From contig NC_071388.1 in assembly GCF_022682495.2 (NCBI RefSeq), forward strand, positions 84,011,073-84,075,072: a stretch of 64,000 bases of DNA, in the 5' to 3' direction. Under the pieces are notes generated by a model. It was not told where the DNA came from, ran no database searches, and saw nothing but the letters and a program-made list of their open reading frames with translations. Each line of letters begins with the position of its first letter. Position 1 is the stretch's first letter. Both the position numbers and the translations under genes were made by a program. Of the stretch, positions 1 to 11,950 are shown in pieces. Origin of the DNA: Desmodus rotundus. Its lineage: Eukaryota; Chordata; Mammalia; Chiroptera; Phyllostomidae.

Positions 1-1239
1 CTCATTTAAAATTCCCAATGATATCTAGCTTATCTTTCTTAGTTTCTTTTTACCATATGTTCTTAGTCACTCATTCTTCTGCACCTGCTCATTATCTAGT
101 ATAACACATCCTAGATATCAACTCCAAAACAATTGGAGTTTAAAGTAATTATGTGTTGCAGTAATGAGTCAACTTCTGCTTCAAATTAATTTTTTTCCTT
201 AGAGAGAATTATATTAGTATACTTAGTATACCAATGAGTTATATTAATACAGTAGTATATATTTAGTATAGTAGTGTAGTTTGACATAATATTGCAACCT
301 TCAAAGTTCAGCTACAGAGAAATTCATTACCATTACCCTTCTCTGAACTCTTTTGCATTATTATCTCTCCTTGAAATATAATAAACAGTATATCTTTCTT
401 GTTCTATATCGTGTAACATGTGCAGTAAAAAAGTAAAGAACAAAACAAATATCAAACCAAAAGAAATATAAATTTTAATAGAAGTCATACATCAAGTATA
501 AAGAAAATATTTAAAAGAGCAGTGCATAAGATCCTACGATAGTGTGTATACTTAGATATGAGGTTTCTGTCAACCAATTTTTTTTAATGAAAGATGTTTG
601 AGTATGCACTTTATAGAAGTAGGGCATGCTTATAGACTTTGCTCTCAATATTTTCCTATAAAATGGTGGTTTGGATGTAAAAGCAAACAGTTGAGCATAA
701 ACATTGGTTTCTCTTCTAGAGTGCTGGATATTTCATACATTCTAATTACATAAGATAAACAGATTAGTTAGGTATCAATACAAATTTTAAAAAATAATAA
801 TTAAGGGTGTCCCAGTAGAAATTAAATTTTTAGACATGATGGTTTTGGTCTGTCATATTCATGGCTGCCTCCTAACACCTTTACTGGCATACAGTGATAC
901 CTATTTGTTTAATTAATTAGCTAATTAGTTAAAATTAATTAAATTGCCTTGAGGTGATTTTGGCTTTGCTTGGAGCCTGATGATCTTTGCATTCCTGCAT
1001 CTAGAAATATGCAAATTGTCCATTTCAACTGAGTGCTGTGTTGAGTAATCCAGACGCGTGGGAATATGGGCTCCTATGGAGGTTTGGGACTCCGGCAAGC
1101 AAGTTATTTTACTTAAGGTACAAATTTTCAGAGGCTGTTAAAAACTAAGTAATAAAGAAAAGTACATTTTATTGCAATCTTTTAAAAAATCAAATTAATG
1201 TAAAATACATTCATAATGAACAAAAAAATCAAAATGCTA
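1..1239. other. AT-rich intergenic DNA
   Basis: This is AT-rich single-copy-looking DNA. Short TA-rich clusters occur at 205-280 and an ATTAAT-rich palindromic stretch at 905-945. I see no gene, RNA gene or clear repeat family. Confidence 0.5.
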
Positions 1240-2325
1240 AATGATGGCTGCTCCCACTACTTTAAGGATCAGATGAAGTGCGGCCCTCCAGAGCCAGGGG
1301 ACAATCCAGGAGTACCTTGAGTGGTAACAGCCAGTGGGTCTAACTTCAATCAGCAAAAGACAACAGACAAGAAGGAAGATACAGACAAACTCTCAATCCT
1401 CCTTCCCTATGAGTCTTCCAGCGTGTAGTGTTTATTTCCACATGGTTGCCTGGGAGACATCTCATGCACCTGAACAACCAGCTGCTTTCTCTTGTGAGAC
1501 TGTGGCCAGCTCAAAATATAGCTTTATATATTCTCTTTCTCCTTCCCTGTCCCACTTTGTCGAGAGCACCCTCGATATGATCCCTGTAGGCCATAACTCT
1601 CCAGAAGGGTCATGCTCTAGTCTCTCCTGTAAGTCAGGGCACACCTCCGGCGTGAGGGAAGTAGATCACCCTGCAGCAATGAGTGAGACAAGAGCTATAA
1701 GAGCTGTTGCTCTAACTCAGCTTTTATTAAATGCATGTTCATACAGGATAGAACATCAACATTACATTAATATCCCATCCTCTATAATATCACACATAGT
1801 TAACACATAACTGTCAACGGGGGATTAATGAGCCCGAGTCCCAGAGTCTCAGTCCCAGGTTGGGAGATAGCATCAGCAAGTGGGTGTCTCAGTCCAACTG
1901 AAGAGCTCAGTCAGACAGAGCCTCCAGTGGCACATGGCCCAGAGTAGTGTGCAACAGCATCTCACGATGGGACATTTGTTGTCTTGGTGGTGGCTCTGAA
2001 ATCCACCTCAATTATACCCATATTCTTGGCACCTGATCAAGCTGCGGCTCAGGGTCAAGAGCCCCCAGCCCTCAATTAGTAGGTATGCCCTCCCTACAGA
2101 CACATCTGAGTGCCAATATCGTGGGTGTGCCACCCTGGCAGGCATTTAATAAGGTGCCTGGCATGACTTAGGTAGCTTCCTTCTTGAACCAAAATGTCAT
2201 TGCTGACTGGCAGCCATGTAGTTCGATGTAAGTGATTCCATTTTGTTTTATATACTTCATCCTATCTTGACTGGACCAGTGCCAAGTTATTGGTCCTGCT
2301 CTCCACACACTTCCCCTTTCACTCA
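1240..2325 (-). mobile_element. LTR-like repeat (probable solo LTR, endogenous retrovirus)
   Basis: Base composition changes abruptly to balanced, non-AT-rich sequence. Read on the minus strand it has, in order: a purine-rich tract (2311-2321) next to a TG (TGTGTGGAG), a CCAAT box near 2288-2295, a TATATAAA box at 2247-2254, and an AATAAA signal at 1723-1728. That order fits a retroviral LTR. I could not fix both ends or see a clean target duplication, and the U3 part before the TATA box would be unusually short. A 158-codon plus-strand open frame (1334-1810) inside it starts at GTG and has no recognisable domain. Family not assigned. Confidence 0.45.
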
Positions 2326-3050
2326 CTCTTTCTTCCTTGAAATTTCATGTAAAATGTAACATACAATAGATGCCATTTTACAGGGAACTCCAGCAAAAGT
2401 GAAAGGTTCAGATATGATACCTGCCCTCTGCGGTTTAACAGCTAAGTGAGAACTGTGGCAGAGATATTCAACAGGTAAATTCAGTGTGATGCAGTAAGTG
2501 CTCAGTCTGTGAGCCCTTAAGAAGGAGAACCAGACATTAGATGAGATCAGTGAGTTTTGAAGACTAAAAAAGAGTTCATAGACAAAGAATGAGCCCGTTA
2601 TGTATATTGCTAGTAGAGAATACTGAGAGTAAAAAAAGCATAGAGGTACTGGCAGAAAACAGCAGTTAGAAGAGCTTATTATATCTTCACACACTGCAAG
2701 GTGCTTGACTGAAATACCTTTCTAAATCTTATTCTCATTTGCTCTGAAATGACGAACATAATGTCTACCCCCATAGTATTATCTCATAGATTAAATGAGG
2801 ATATACATGAAAATACACTTAGAAAGGTGTCTGGAAAATAGCAAAACTTCCCTCCCCACTTCCTTGAGTGCCTTATACAATTTTAAAATTCTATTTTCAA
2901 AGAAATGCACTAGGATTGTCACTTTATTGAGTCTTTTCCATCTTTGGACAAATTGTACTGCACGTTAATAATTTGAACTATTTTAATATGCATTTCCATT
3001 TTAAACTGACTAGTAAATATCTACTGAACCATGTAGAAAATGGATTTTCA
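2326..3050. repeat. Degenerate L2/MIR-like fragments and unassigned DNA
   Basis: The part at 2390-2560 resembles the 'dispensed into ... stored in tissue' style consensus of ancient L2 tails only weakly. The part at 2700-2860 has MIR-like text ('tctcatagattaaatgagg', 'aaaggtgtctggaaaatagc'). Both are heavily diverged. Nothing else is seen. Confidence 0.3.
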
Positions 3051-3839
3051 AAAATGAGCTAGTGAAATTGATTCCCAGACTTCTGGTCAAGATGGAGGCA
3101 TAGGTAGACATGTTTTGCCTCCTCCCACAACAACAAGAAGAATTACAACTAGTTTCAAAATAAAAAATACCCAGAACGGCCAGAAAATAGAACTGTATGT
3201 AAGTCTAACAACCAAGGATTTAAAGAAGCCATATTTATCCTGATGGGCAGGAAGGGCAAGTCACAGAGGTGGGGCAGAGAGGATGTGGTGTGGCCTGGAG
3301 AGGCAGCAGTAGCAGTGGCTGAAGGGGGTATCCCACATTCACACGTGGTGGATAAAAATAAGGAGGGATACTGTACGAGCAAGCAATCCCAGCTATAAGC
3401 CATACCACACAGCCCAGGGGTCCAGTGCTAGGAAGATAAACCCTCATAAGTTCTGGCTGTAAAAACTAATGGGGGTTGGGGCAGTGGAAGAAATTGCCAA
3501 TTTCTCAGGAGGGTCCATTTAAAGGGCCCTCCCAGACTTAGAACATACACAAACCCAGACACTCTGGGAATCACCACCAGGGCAATAGCTACAAGGGCAC
3601 CAGTCACATATGGAAAGTGGGTGAAGTGACTGGAAATGGAATGAGTGCCAGACAATCCTCCAGTAGCCAGGCTTCAGCATTGTCCCCTTTCTGACACCTC
3701 CCACCACACAGATCCACAAAGTGGTGGAACAGTTTGTCCCACCCTGGCAAATACCTAAGGCTCTGCCCCATACAATGTAACAGGTACACTAAGACAGGGA
3801 GTCAAAACAGTTCTACCTAAAACACAGAAATAAACAGAG

Positions 3840-4382
3840 GGAGGCTGCCAAATGGGGAGACAAAGAAATATGGCCCAAATGAAAGAACAGAACAAAACCC
3901 CAGAAAAAGAACTCAATGAAGCATAGATAGCCAACCTATCAGATGCAGAGTTCAAAACACTGATGATCAGGATGTTCAAAGAACTCACTGAGTATGGCAA
4001 AAACACAAAGGAAGAAATGCAGGTTACACTAAGTGACATAAAGAAAAATCTACAGGGAACCAACAGTCAAGGGAACGAAGCCATGATTCACAATGTTTTG
4101 GAACATAAGGAAGAAATAAACATTCAACAGGAATAGAAAGCAGAAACAAGAATTCAAAATCAAGGAGAGTATAAGAAGACTCTGAGACATCTCCAAAAGT
4201 GCCAATATCTGAATCATAGTGATGCCAGAAGGAGAAGAGGAAGAGCAAGAAATTGAAAACTTCCCTAATTTGGCAAATGAAATAGACATACAAGTCCAGG
4301 AAGCACAGAGAATCCTAAACAAGTTGAAACCAAAGAGGACCACACCAAGACACATCATAATTAAATGCCAAAGATTAAAGAT
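3840..4382 (+). pseudogene. HAL1 ORF1 remnant, N-terminal and middle part (copy 1)
   Basis: This is the coiled-coil and middle part of an L1-type ORF1 protein, the RNA-binding chaperone of the element, with stops and frameshifts. Recognisable text runs from 'aatatggcccaaatgaaaga' through the conserved block ending 'aagacacatcataattaaa'. It is truncated by the nested L1. It aligns by eye with 35740-36290 of the second HAL1. Confidence 0.65.
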
Positions 4383-4384
4383 AA

Positions 4385-4912
4385 GATAAAGACTCTTTTT
4401 TATATAATTAAATTTGTTATTCTTGTTCAGTTAAAGTTGTCCCTATTTTTCCCTCCATTGCTTTCCCCTGCCCCATCCACCCCCCACTTCCAAGGACAAT
4501 ACCCTCCCCGTTGTCCTTGTCCATGGGTCCTTTGTACATGTTCCCCTTCTTTTCCCCATTATCCCCCTCCCCTCTGCCCTCTGGTCCCTGTCAGTTTTTT
4601 TTTTTTTTCCAAGTCTCTGGGGTTTTTGCTTATTTGTTAGTTTTGTTGATTAAGTTTCACTTATAGGTGAGAAAATATGGTATTTTTCTTTCACTGCCTG
4701 GCTTATTTCACTTAGTATAATACTCTCCAGTTCCATCCATGCTGTCGCAAAGGGTATCAGTTCCTTCTTTCTCTCTGCTGCATAGAATTCCATTCTGTAA
4801 ATGTACCCCAATGTTTTGATCCACTCATTTACTGATGGGCACTTAGGCTGTTTCCAGCACTTGGCTATTGTAAATAATACTGCTATGAACATAGGGGTGC
4901 ATAGGTTTAAAG
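4385..4912 (-). mobile_element. 5'-truncated L1 tail nested in HAL1
   Basis: On the minus strand the sequence reads from the end of L1 ORF2 (frame at 4650-4931, with MEFYAAERKKELIPFATAW and LSEISQAVKEK-like blocks) into a G-rich 3' UTR and ends at about 4385. On the plus strand this appears as a C-rich tract at 4440-4590. It splits the HAL1 ORF1, so it is younger than the HAL1. It lacks ORF1 and nearly all of ORF2. Confidence 0.75.
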
Positions 4913-4974
4913 AGAATCTAAAAAGCAGCAAAAAAAAAAAAAGGTGGAGAATTACCTACAAAGGAGTTCCCATG

Positions 4975-5199
4975 AGTTTATCAGCTGATTTCTCAAAAGA
5001 AGCTTTGCAGGCAAGAAGGGACTGGCAAGAGGTATTCAAGGTAATGAAAATCAAGGACCTACAACCTAGATTACTCTATCCAGCAAAGCCATCATTTAGA
5101 ATGGAAGGGCAGATAAAGTGCTTCCCAGACATGGTAAAGCTAAATGAATTCATAATCACCAAGCCATTATTTCATAAAATGTTAAAGGTACTTATTTAA
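4975..5199 (+). pseudogene. HAL1 ORF1 C-terminal domain remnant (copy 1)
   Basis: This frame encodes the L1 ORF1p C-terminal domain signature: SADFSKEALQARRDWQEVFK, then LQPRLLYPAKPSFRMEGQIK and a final TKPLFHKMLK. It ends at TAA 5197-5199, close to the usual family C terminus. It is open upstream into the nested antisense L1, giving a 132-codon chimeric frame from an ATG at 4801, which is fortuitous. Confidence 0.75.
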
Positions 5200-5590
5200 G
5201 AAAAAGAAGATCAAACATTAAAATGACAACAAACTTACAACTATCAACAACTAAATCTAAAAAACAAACTAAACAACGGAAACAGGAACAGAATCATAGA
5301 TATGGAGATGATTTGGAGGGTTATCAGTTGGGAGGGGGAAGGGGGAGAATGGGGAAAAAGATACAGGGATTAAGAAGCTAATTGGTAGGTACAAAATAGA
5401 CAGGAAGATGTTAAGAATAATATAGGAAATGGAGAAGCCAAAGAATGTATATGCAAGACCCATGGACATGAACTAAGGGGGGCATTGCTGGAAGGGATGG
5501 GAGTACCAGGTGGAGGAGTGCAAAGGGGGAAAATGCGGGACAACTGTAACAGCATAATCAGTAAAATATACTTAAAAAATGAACTAGTGA

Positions 5591-6264
5591 CTTAATTTAA
5601 TAATGTGCAGTAAGTCATTGAGCTATAAAATTTCAAACTTAACATAAATAATTCTTGTGACATTTGTGCTTTTCTACATTTACTTTTTATTAAAAGAATC
5701 TATATTTGTGCTTTATGGAGCACAGAACAAAAATTACTAATGCTACAACTCTGTGCTGTGTTCTTTCAACAATCATTTTTCTAATTTTTTTTCTCCACAG
5801 ACCTTTTCTCTTTGCTTTGTAAGAAGCAGAAGTGCCAAAGAAATGGTGCTTTTTAACCTATAATTTTTCTGGTAAAAATACCTTTAGTAAGTTAATGTAT
5901 GTCTCTATTCTTTTCTACTAAAGTTCATAACATCAACATAAGTTCTAAAAAGGCTTTATGTTGGCTGAATAACTTTTGTGCTGTTATTACTTCATTTAAC
6001 AAATGTTAATTGCTAGGCTCAGGGAGAGATTATTATATTTTTTTTAGTGAACATTCTCCTACATCAATTAACTTCTTATGATTTGAAATATGGAAACCTA
6101 TTTAGAAATTTTAAATGAAAAGCAGGCTGTGACACAAATGAATGTTATAAATAGTTTATGTTTCAAGAGTTTAGAGTAAGATAGAACTATGGATTGAAGT
6201 CAAAGATGATAAAGGAAATATGAGTAGCATAAGCACAGTTGAAAAGACATTCTAATCACAAGTT
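5591..6264. other. Intergenic DNA, nothing recognised
   Basis: This is AT-rich sequence between the HAL1 and the VES SINE. No gene or repeat was recognised. Confidence 0.4.
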
Positions 6265-6282
6265 AAGAATCCACATAATCTG

Positions 6283-6506
6283 CCCTGACTGGTGTTGCTC
6301 AGTGGATTGAATGCCGGCCTGCAAACCAAAGGCTTGCTGGTCCAATTCCTAGTCAGGGCACATGCCTGGGTTATGGGCTAGGTGCCCAGTAGGGAGTACA
6401 TGAGGGGCAACCACACATTGATGTTTGTCTCCCTCTCTTTCTCCCACTCTTCCACTCCATTTATAAATAAATAAATAAATAAAATCTTTAAAAAATAATT
6501 TTAAAA
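6283..6506 (+). mobile_element. VES SINE (bat tRNA-derived SINE)
   Basis: It begins 'ccctgactggtgttgctcag' (tRNA-like A-box region) and has a B-box-like segment near 6338-6350. Then come the 'gtcagggcacatgcctggg' body, a CT-rich segment and an (AAAT)n A-rich tail. It is flanked by a perfect 18-bp duplication AAGAATCCACATAATCTG at 6265-6282 and 6507-6524. The perfect duplication suggests a fairly young insertion. It is not a functional tRNA gene. Confidence 0.9.
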
Positions 6507-6524
6507 AAGAATCCACATAATCTG

Positions 6525-7139
6525 TCACATGAGTATTGTCTAAAGTGGGAAAGGGACCTGGAACATTAATAATAAGCTGATACTATTTTTATATATATTC
6601 ACGGTTTAATCTCAAATACACTGTGAAATGTGTCAATGCGTTGGTAACAATATTAAGCACTTTACCATAAAATAAATGTTTGACTAATCTATGGTTTGTA
6701 TATATTTTAGTACCAGGTATCTGAAGTTATGGGAAACCATGTAACATTCACTTAAATAAGAAAGTAGAGTTGGTGGGAGAGAAATTAATTTTAAAAGATA
6801 TATCTTGTGGTTTTAAATTCATCTTCTTTCCCTAATCCTTTTGAATATTTTTCATCACATTAATATAAGAAACACAGGAAAAATACCAATCTACAATAAC
6901 ACTAATTCACTGGTCTTTTGGGCAAACTCTAAGTAATCTGTACTTAGTTTCTCCATGCATGAAGAAACAGCAATAAATCTTTCAGATGCGTTTTCTAATA
7001 TCCCCATCTCTATCAGTAATTACAAGCAATATCTCAAAAACACAGTTTCCAAGTTTACTCCCATGTTATAATATTAAACTTCTGTAAGCATAGTTTAGTA
7101 AGTTAGGAAAGAATTCAAATAGGATTTTAATTCCAGTGA
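6525..7139. other. Intergenic DNA, nothing recognised
   Basis: This is AT-rich, with no gene and no repeat that I could assign. Confidence 0.4.
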
Positions 7140-7560
7140 AGTTCTGCATATTCTACTGTTGGCTCAAAAATTGGCCCCAGAACACAGAGGGCAAGGAGGG
7201 ACTGGAGGAAGAAGCTGGCCACCCCAGATCGGTCAGTGGCAGGTTTAATAAGCAAGGGAACTTGCATACAGAATTGACTTGGGTGGGTGGCAGAAAGAGG
7301 AGTAGTTATCTGCACCCACCTGCCAGACACTTAAAAATTGATATAAAGGCCTTCCCTGGGTTTAGTCACATCACATATTCAGTCCAGATGATCTCAATAT
7401 CTCATTGCTCTCTTAAGCCGGCACCCTTGAAAATGGCTCAGGCTGTGGCAATGGTGGGAGAATGCTAAAGGGTAGATGATGAGATAGAAAGGCACCTTTG
7501 ATTGCCCAGATGGAGCTCACAGGTCAACCAGCAGTCATTTCCCCTGGGTGACCTTGTCCA
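7140..7560 (-). repeat. 3' LTR of the ERV-L-like element
   Basis: This is the partner of the LTR-like block at 11950-12370, at the 3' end of the minus-strand element. The two are clearly diverged, so the insertion is ancient. Ends are approximate; no target duplication was identified. Confidence 0.55.
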
Positions 7561-8600
7561 ACACTCCACTCCTCACGACTGGCCCTTACAACCTTATACA
7601 CGCCCCTGGTCCACAATGTGCTCTGAGCCATCAGCGAGGGGTTTCATTAGATGGAGGAGGCTCATTTGGCAGCTATCTGGCTGCACTCAAGGCAGATACC
7701 ACAGGGACAATATAGGCACATGCAAGAAAGAAAGAAAAAAACGTAGATCAAGGTCACCATTACCAAAAAAAGTAATTATTTTTTCCACCAAGAGCCCCAT
7801 GATCCAAACCACTGATTTGTCAGGTCCCCTAGGCTGGAGGTGGGATCACTCAGGGAATTCGTTTGTGCCCTCATGTGATTTAATTAAGGTGATACATTAG
7901 CAGACTTGTCAGGTATGAATACAACATTCTGTTCCAATAATGGACCCTAGTAACATCCAGGGTCATCCTAATTCAAAGGACAGCTTTTCTCATTAGAGAT
8001 ACTTCAGTGTTCAGTAAAGACAGACTTACTGGCAATCACTTAAGGCTTCTTGGGTAAATACAGTCAGAGCTTTTATGTGTACTATACCGTTCCCCAGGTC
8101 AATGGAGGAAACAAGGACAGCCGCCAAATGATCTTCCTAGTAAAAACAGAATGTGCCCACCTGGCCTTCAGGAGAGGCAAGCGGGCAGCTCCAGGAACTT
8201 GACCAGTTTGTGCCTACCATACCTGTTGGCCAGGGGAGGCAACACTGTCAGGCATGAGGAGAGGGACTGGGAGAGAAAATGCCAGACCAGGAACCCCACC
8301 TTCTCCCTTCTTCATCGGCACATGTTCCACTACATGCATTGTGTGTTTCCAAAGTTCTGGCTTGCAGCTAGACAAGATCCCAGTGGAGACTGAGTAGTTC
8401 CCCTACATCTAACTGTGCAAAATGATCCACCCATCCCAGAGAGATATCCCATTGCATATTGCAGCAGATAACGCCTTTCCCAGGTGTGATGGGGCTCAGT
8501 GTTCTCAGCAGCATAGCACATTGACCATGGTGAGAGTCTGGGAAAGGCTGTCTCCCTTGACTTGCATATAGGGAACTGCCACACCACGTGGCATGGAAAA
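7561..8600 (-). mobile_element. ERV internal region between integrase and 3' LTR
   Basis: This part lies after integrase on the minus strand, where ERV-L elements carry a dUTPase and non-coding sequence. Open frames of about 90-110 codons (8330-8662, 8368-8646, minus) are visible but I cannot assign a domain. It includes a short A-rich stretch at 7725-7775. Confidence 0.4.
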
Positions 8601-8699
8601 TGTTGCCCAGCCCTATTGGAAAACTGACAGGCGCAAGTTGGCACACAGGAAGCCAAATCCACGGATCAGCTATCCTGTGGGAATCAGGCCTGCATTGTA

Positions 8700-9100
8700 C
8701 CTAGGCTGCTATGAGGCTTGCTTTTTGCTAAAATTCCCTCACCCTGGATTGAGGCAGAAAATGTTTACTGCACATCTTTAATTTCCTAAAATCTATACTA
8801 AACCTCCAAGGACCAGTGTAAACAGTTCGACCACTTTTTCCTTTGCATTTGCAAATATCTTTTCTCTTTGAAGTAATTAGCAACATTCTTTCCTTTGTTA
8901 TCTGTAGAAGGTAATCACCTACAGCAAACCTGTGCATAGTAAATGAGGACCGTCCTTGATGTAATGTACCCAGAAAAGCAATAAAAGCCTGTCCAGACAA
9001 GGTTTGGGGGCCCTCTCTCTCACTTAGAGATCAGCCATGCCGTCCCTTTCCTCCACAGGACTTCTGCAGCCCGTGTGAATTTGTTTGTCACAGCCACAAC
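8700..9100 (+). repeat. LTR-like segment in opposite orientation inside the ERV
   Basis: The plus strand shows AATAAA at about 8980 followed by CT-rich text ('gccctctctctcacttagag') and a GT-rich end near 9095. That resembles the polyadenylation and U5 part of a retroviral LTR lying opposite to the ERV-L coding remnants. Boundaries and target duplication were not resolved, and it could instead be internal ERV sequence. Confidence 0.35.
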
Positions 9101-9417
9101 ACAGACCCACGGGCCAGGGTCTGCATCGTTTCCAAATCTTTATAGTCTTGGGTGTCTGCAGGGGTCCCAGTCTGGGATATGGAGCAACGGGCCCTATTGG
9201 TTGATCAGATTAAGGTATTAAAACCTGGGACAGTGCTTTAGTCCACCCAGCCAAAGTGGTAGTCCCTGTTAGTAATTTCATCTGTCGCTTTAATATTCTT
9301 TTCTTCCTTCCAATTAACCCTGTTGTTTGTGGGGAGTAGGGGAGACGGAACCCCCATTCAATGTCACATGTTTTTTCCCGGTCTCACACGTGGTGGCCTT
9401 TGAAATGTGACCCATGA

Positions 9418-9606
9418 TTACTGTCTATTTGGTGAGGATATTTGTACATGGTACTCAGTTTTTCCAATAATAATGGCAGCTTGGTTTGCATGGCAACGGG
9501 AGAAACCTAGGGTCAAGCCAGACACAGTGTCCACACAAACCAAGGCATATTTAGGGCTCTCACTTATACAGAGGGGGCCAATGTAATCAATTTGCCAATC
9601 CCTCAT
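9418..9606 (-). pseudogene. ERV-L-like integrase core fragment
   Basis: The frame begins with a tryptophan-containing integrase core start (DWQIDYIGPL) followed by KYALVCVDTVSG. This is the first strand pair of the retroviral integrase catalytic core with its first catalytic aspartate region. The rest of the core is off-frame. The fragment is dead and supports the minus-strand polarity of the provirus. Confidence 0.75.
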
Positions 9607-9857
9607 CTATTGGGAAATTGAGTGGATGGCCCCAGACTTCTGTGACAGTCACCTTGGATATTGTTTATAACATATATGACATGCTGTTACTGCATCAAAC
9701 AATCCACTATATTTCAAGGGCAATCTGGCATCTCTGGCAATATGCCGTCTCACCGTGGGTGCTACAGTGGCTGCCCTTTCCATGTACCCAATCTGCTCTA
9801 TCTACTGCGAGATCAGTTGCCAAGCTAGGGCATCCGTTTCCTAATTGTCAGGCTTTG

Positions 9858-10142
9858 TCAGTGCTGTATAAACCAGGACATGAAAGACAATAAGGATTGC
9901 CTCAGACTCTTGCAGATGAAACCAAATGTCTTTCCAATGTCCTCACCCCACAAGGGCTTATTCATGATTATCCACCCTTTGGTTTTCTGTTGTCCAAGCA
10001 ATAGTGTTAACCTCTTTAGAACAACCCCACTGTCGATGCAAAGAGTTAATGTCCAGGGCTCCAGAGTGATCACCTGCCAAACCACTGAGCTTAGCCCAGT
10101 AGCTGTTGTGATTTGTTCCTGTTTCCATCCAGATGGTGTCAT
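9858..10142 (-). pseudogene. ERV-L-like RNase H/connection fragment
   Basis: This 94-codon frame contains LCIDSGVVLKRLTLLLGQQ followed by a tryptophan-rich segment (WIIMNKPLWGEDI). It lies between the RT-like and integrase-like remnants, where RNase H is expected, and its style resembles the RNase H part of ERV-L pol. Assignment is by position and resemblance only. Confidence 0.55.
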
Positions 10143-10559
10143 GTTGGGCTGAATCGCTACTTCAGTCCAAGTGGATGGATTGCCCTACTAGACCCATCTG
10201 TACAGCAGATATTCACAAGAATTTCCTCCACTTCCTCTCTACAGACCATAGGGGCTGCCACAGGAATAGGGATGGGAGCATTTGCATGTTTTATGTATAT
10301 CTCAAAAATTTTATGGTGATGCCTGGGCTTTAAATTTTCTGTGGGTTTACCACCTATCCTGTCCCTCGCAGATGCCCTAGAAAAGTCTGCAGAGTGTCCT
10401 ACAGTAGAGGCAAGTCTTCATGCTAACATTATTTCATCAACATAACAGGACCATTTTACCGATGTGGGAAAGGAGAAGAGGGAGAGATTTTGAAATATCA
10501 TCTGATGACATATTGCGAGGCTGTGCGTGTAGCCTTGGTGAACTACTCTAGGGTCTATT

Positions 10560-10905
10560 GTTGTCTCTCCCACGTAAGGTAAAGTGATTATTATGACACA
10601 GCAGTCAGGGCAGTACTAAGAAAAGCATCTGCTAAATCCAGTACAGCGTGGTACTCTCCTAGGACAGGGGCCAAGTTATCTAAGATGGTGGCAATGCTTG
10701 GCACAGCCCCATGGATGTGGGGACTACCTTGTTCAGTTCTCAGCAGCCCACGGTGATGTGCCGCGAGCTACCTGGCTTTTTTACAGGCCATACTAGGTTG
10801 TTGAAAGCACTATGGGCAGAGTGCACAATATTCACTCAGTGCAATGCTTGGATAGTTTTTCCTGTTTTCTTATGCCCCCTCCCTCAGGCAGTTTATATTG
10901 TTTGA
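10560..10905 (-). pseudogene. ERV-L-like reverse transcriptase fragment
   Basis: Several frames on the minus strand together show the fingers-to-palm part of a retroviral reverse transcriptase: a leucine-valine-tryptophan-like block (10770-10800), an ELN-type block, then an aspartate-rich block before 10600. Stops and frameshifts separate them. No continuous reading frame is present. Confidence 0.55.
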
Positions 10906-10937
10906 CAGTTACCAGTCTTTGAGGGCCAGTAGGCTTA

Positions 10938-11950
10938 CTAGTTCCCAGTGCTGTTTCCCTTTAGTACTGGTTTGATTGCTTTCCCAGAGAAGAAAAATTC
11001 ACCCATAGAGGTTCTCAGAGTCTGACGTGGTGGGACGTCAGTGCCCACTATTTTCTGGCACTGAAGAGATAAAACCTTGTGTTCTTGTGGGGGAGAATGC
11101 CAAATTTGCTGGGTCAAAAGGGCCTTTGTGGCCATAATCATGTGTCCTCCATAAACATCAGTGGTGCTGAAGGGGCCAGAAGACTTCTGGTGGTCACTGT
11201 GATAGAGTGCGTCCCGCTGCAGTGTCAGCCGGAGCCTTCACCTTTTGTTTATGTCCGGGGAACCAGTGAACAGTGAGCTGAAGTGAGGCCTCCCGTAGCC
11301 TCCAACGGCCCCCACCTGGAGGCAATTTTGCCCTGTGTCTTACACCTGGGGTGTGGGAGGCACCCACCCCAAATAGGGTTGTATCCCTGAAGACTCTGCC
11401 GAAGTAACTGTGGGGAAGGAACAGGGATAATAGGGGCAGTTGGGGCATGTCTAAACTGTTGGTCGGATTTTAATGCTTTCCACAGGCCCACCAAAACAGC
11501 AACGAGTTGACAGTCTATTTCTTCAGATGAGATCCTGGCAGTAATGAGGTCAAACCACATGTATTTCTGGGTCACTTCTGCCGGATCTGTTGGATGATTG
11601 GGATAGGCTTTTGGCTTTTCAACTACTTTCACTGTCTCAGGCCTTTCTCACAGCCCGTACCTGTTCCTGGAACCTGTCAGTTTCCCTCAGATCAGCAATG
11701 GATTGCACAACATCATTAATACCCTTTCCCACTACGGGACTCAACATGGATATCGACGTCCCATACCAGCTGCACTACGTGCAGTTTCTCAAACAAACAG
11801 ATTAATTCAGCCAGCATCTTTGAGATGTTTCTGTATCCACGTGGTAGTGTACAAGCACCTAACACAGGGGCCACCCCTCCCCACAGAGCTTTGCAGAGCC
11901 AGGATTTCCCCTGCAGATACTCTATTCCCAAGAACCATTTCTTCCGACTC
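10938..11950 (-). pseudogene. ERV-L-like gag/protease remnants
   Basis: Minus-strand frames at 10938-11141, 11249-11632 and 11716-11931 lie upstream of the RT remnant in the provirus. They fit gag and protease by position and composition (proline-rich, basic). I recognise no intact zinc knuckle or protease active site. Broken by frameshifts. Confidence 0.45.

Larger units (their letters stand above)
3066..5575 (+). mobile_element. HAL1 (half-L1, ORF1-only LINE), copy 1, with nested L1
   Basis: The element begins with the LINE-like head GACTTCTGGTCAAGATGG at 3078. It continues through an ORF1 related to L1 ORF1p and goes straight to a G-rich 3' UTR and A-rich tail, with no ORF2. It is flanked by AAAATGAGCTAGTGA (3051-3065) and AAAATGAACTAGTGA (5576-5590), a 15-bp target duplication with one mismatch, which fixes the insertion. 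A minus-strand L1 tail interrupts it at about 4385-4912. The same head, body and tail recur at 34919-36960. HAL1 elements are known LINE-1 derivatives that keep only ORF1; assignment rests on the missing ORF2 in two independent copies. Confidence 0.75.

Noticed and set aside
1334..1810. 158-codon frame as a gene
   Set aside because: Starts at GTG, lies inside an LTR-like repeat, no recognisable domain.
2323..2694. 123-codon minus-strand frame as an envelope remnant
   Set aside because: It sits next to the putative purine tract but has no envelope features, and the underlying DNA looks like old L2/MIR.
6283..6360. tRNA gene
   Set aside because: The A/B-box-like sequence is the head of a VES SINE with tail and target duplication; the cloverleaf is not preserved. 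The same applies at 40601, 52811, 61943 and 22090.
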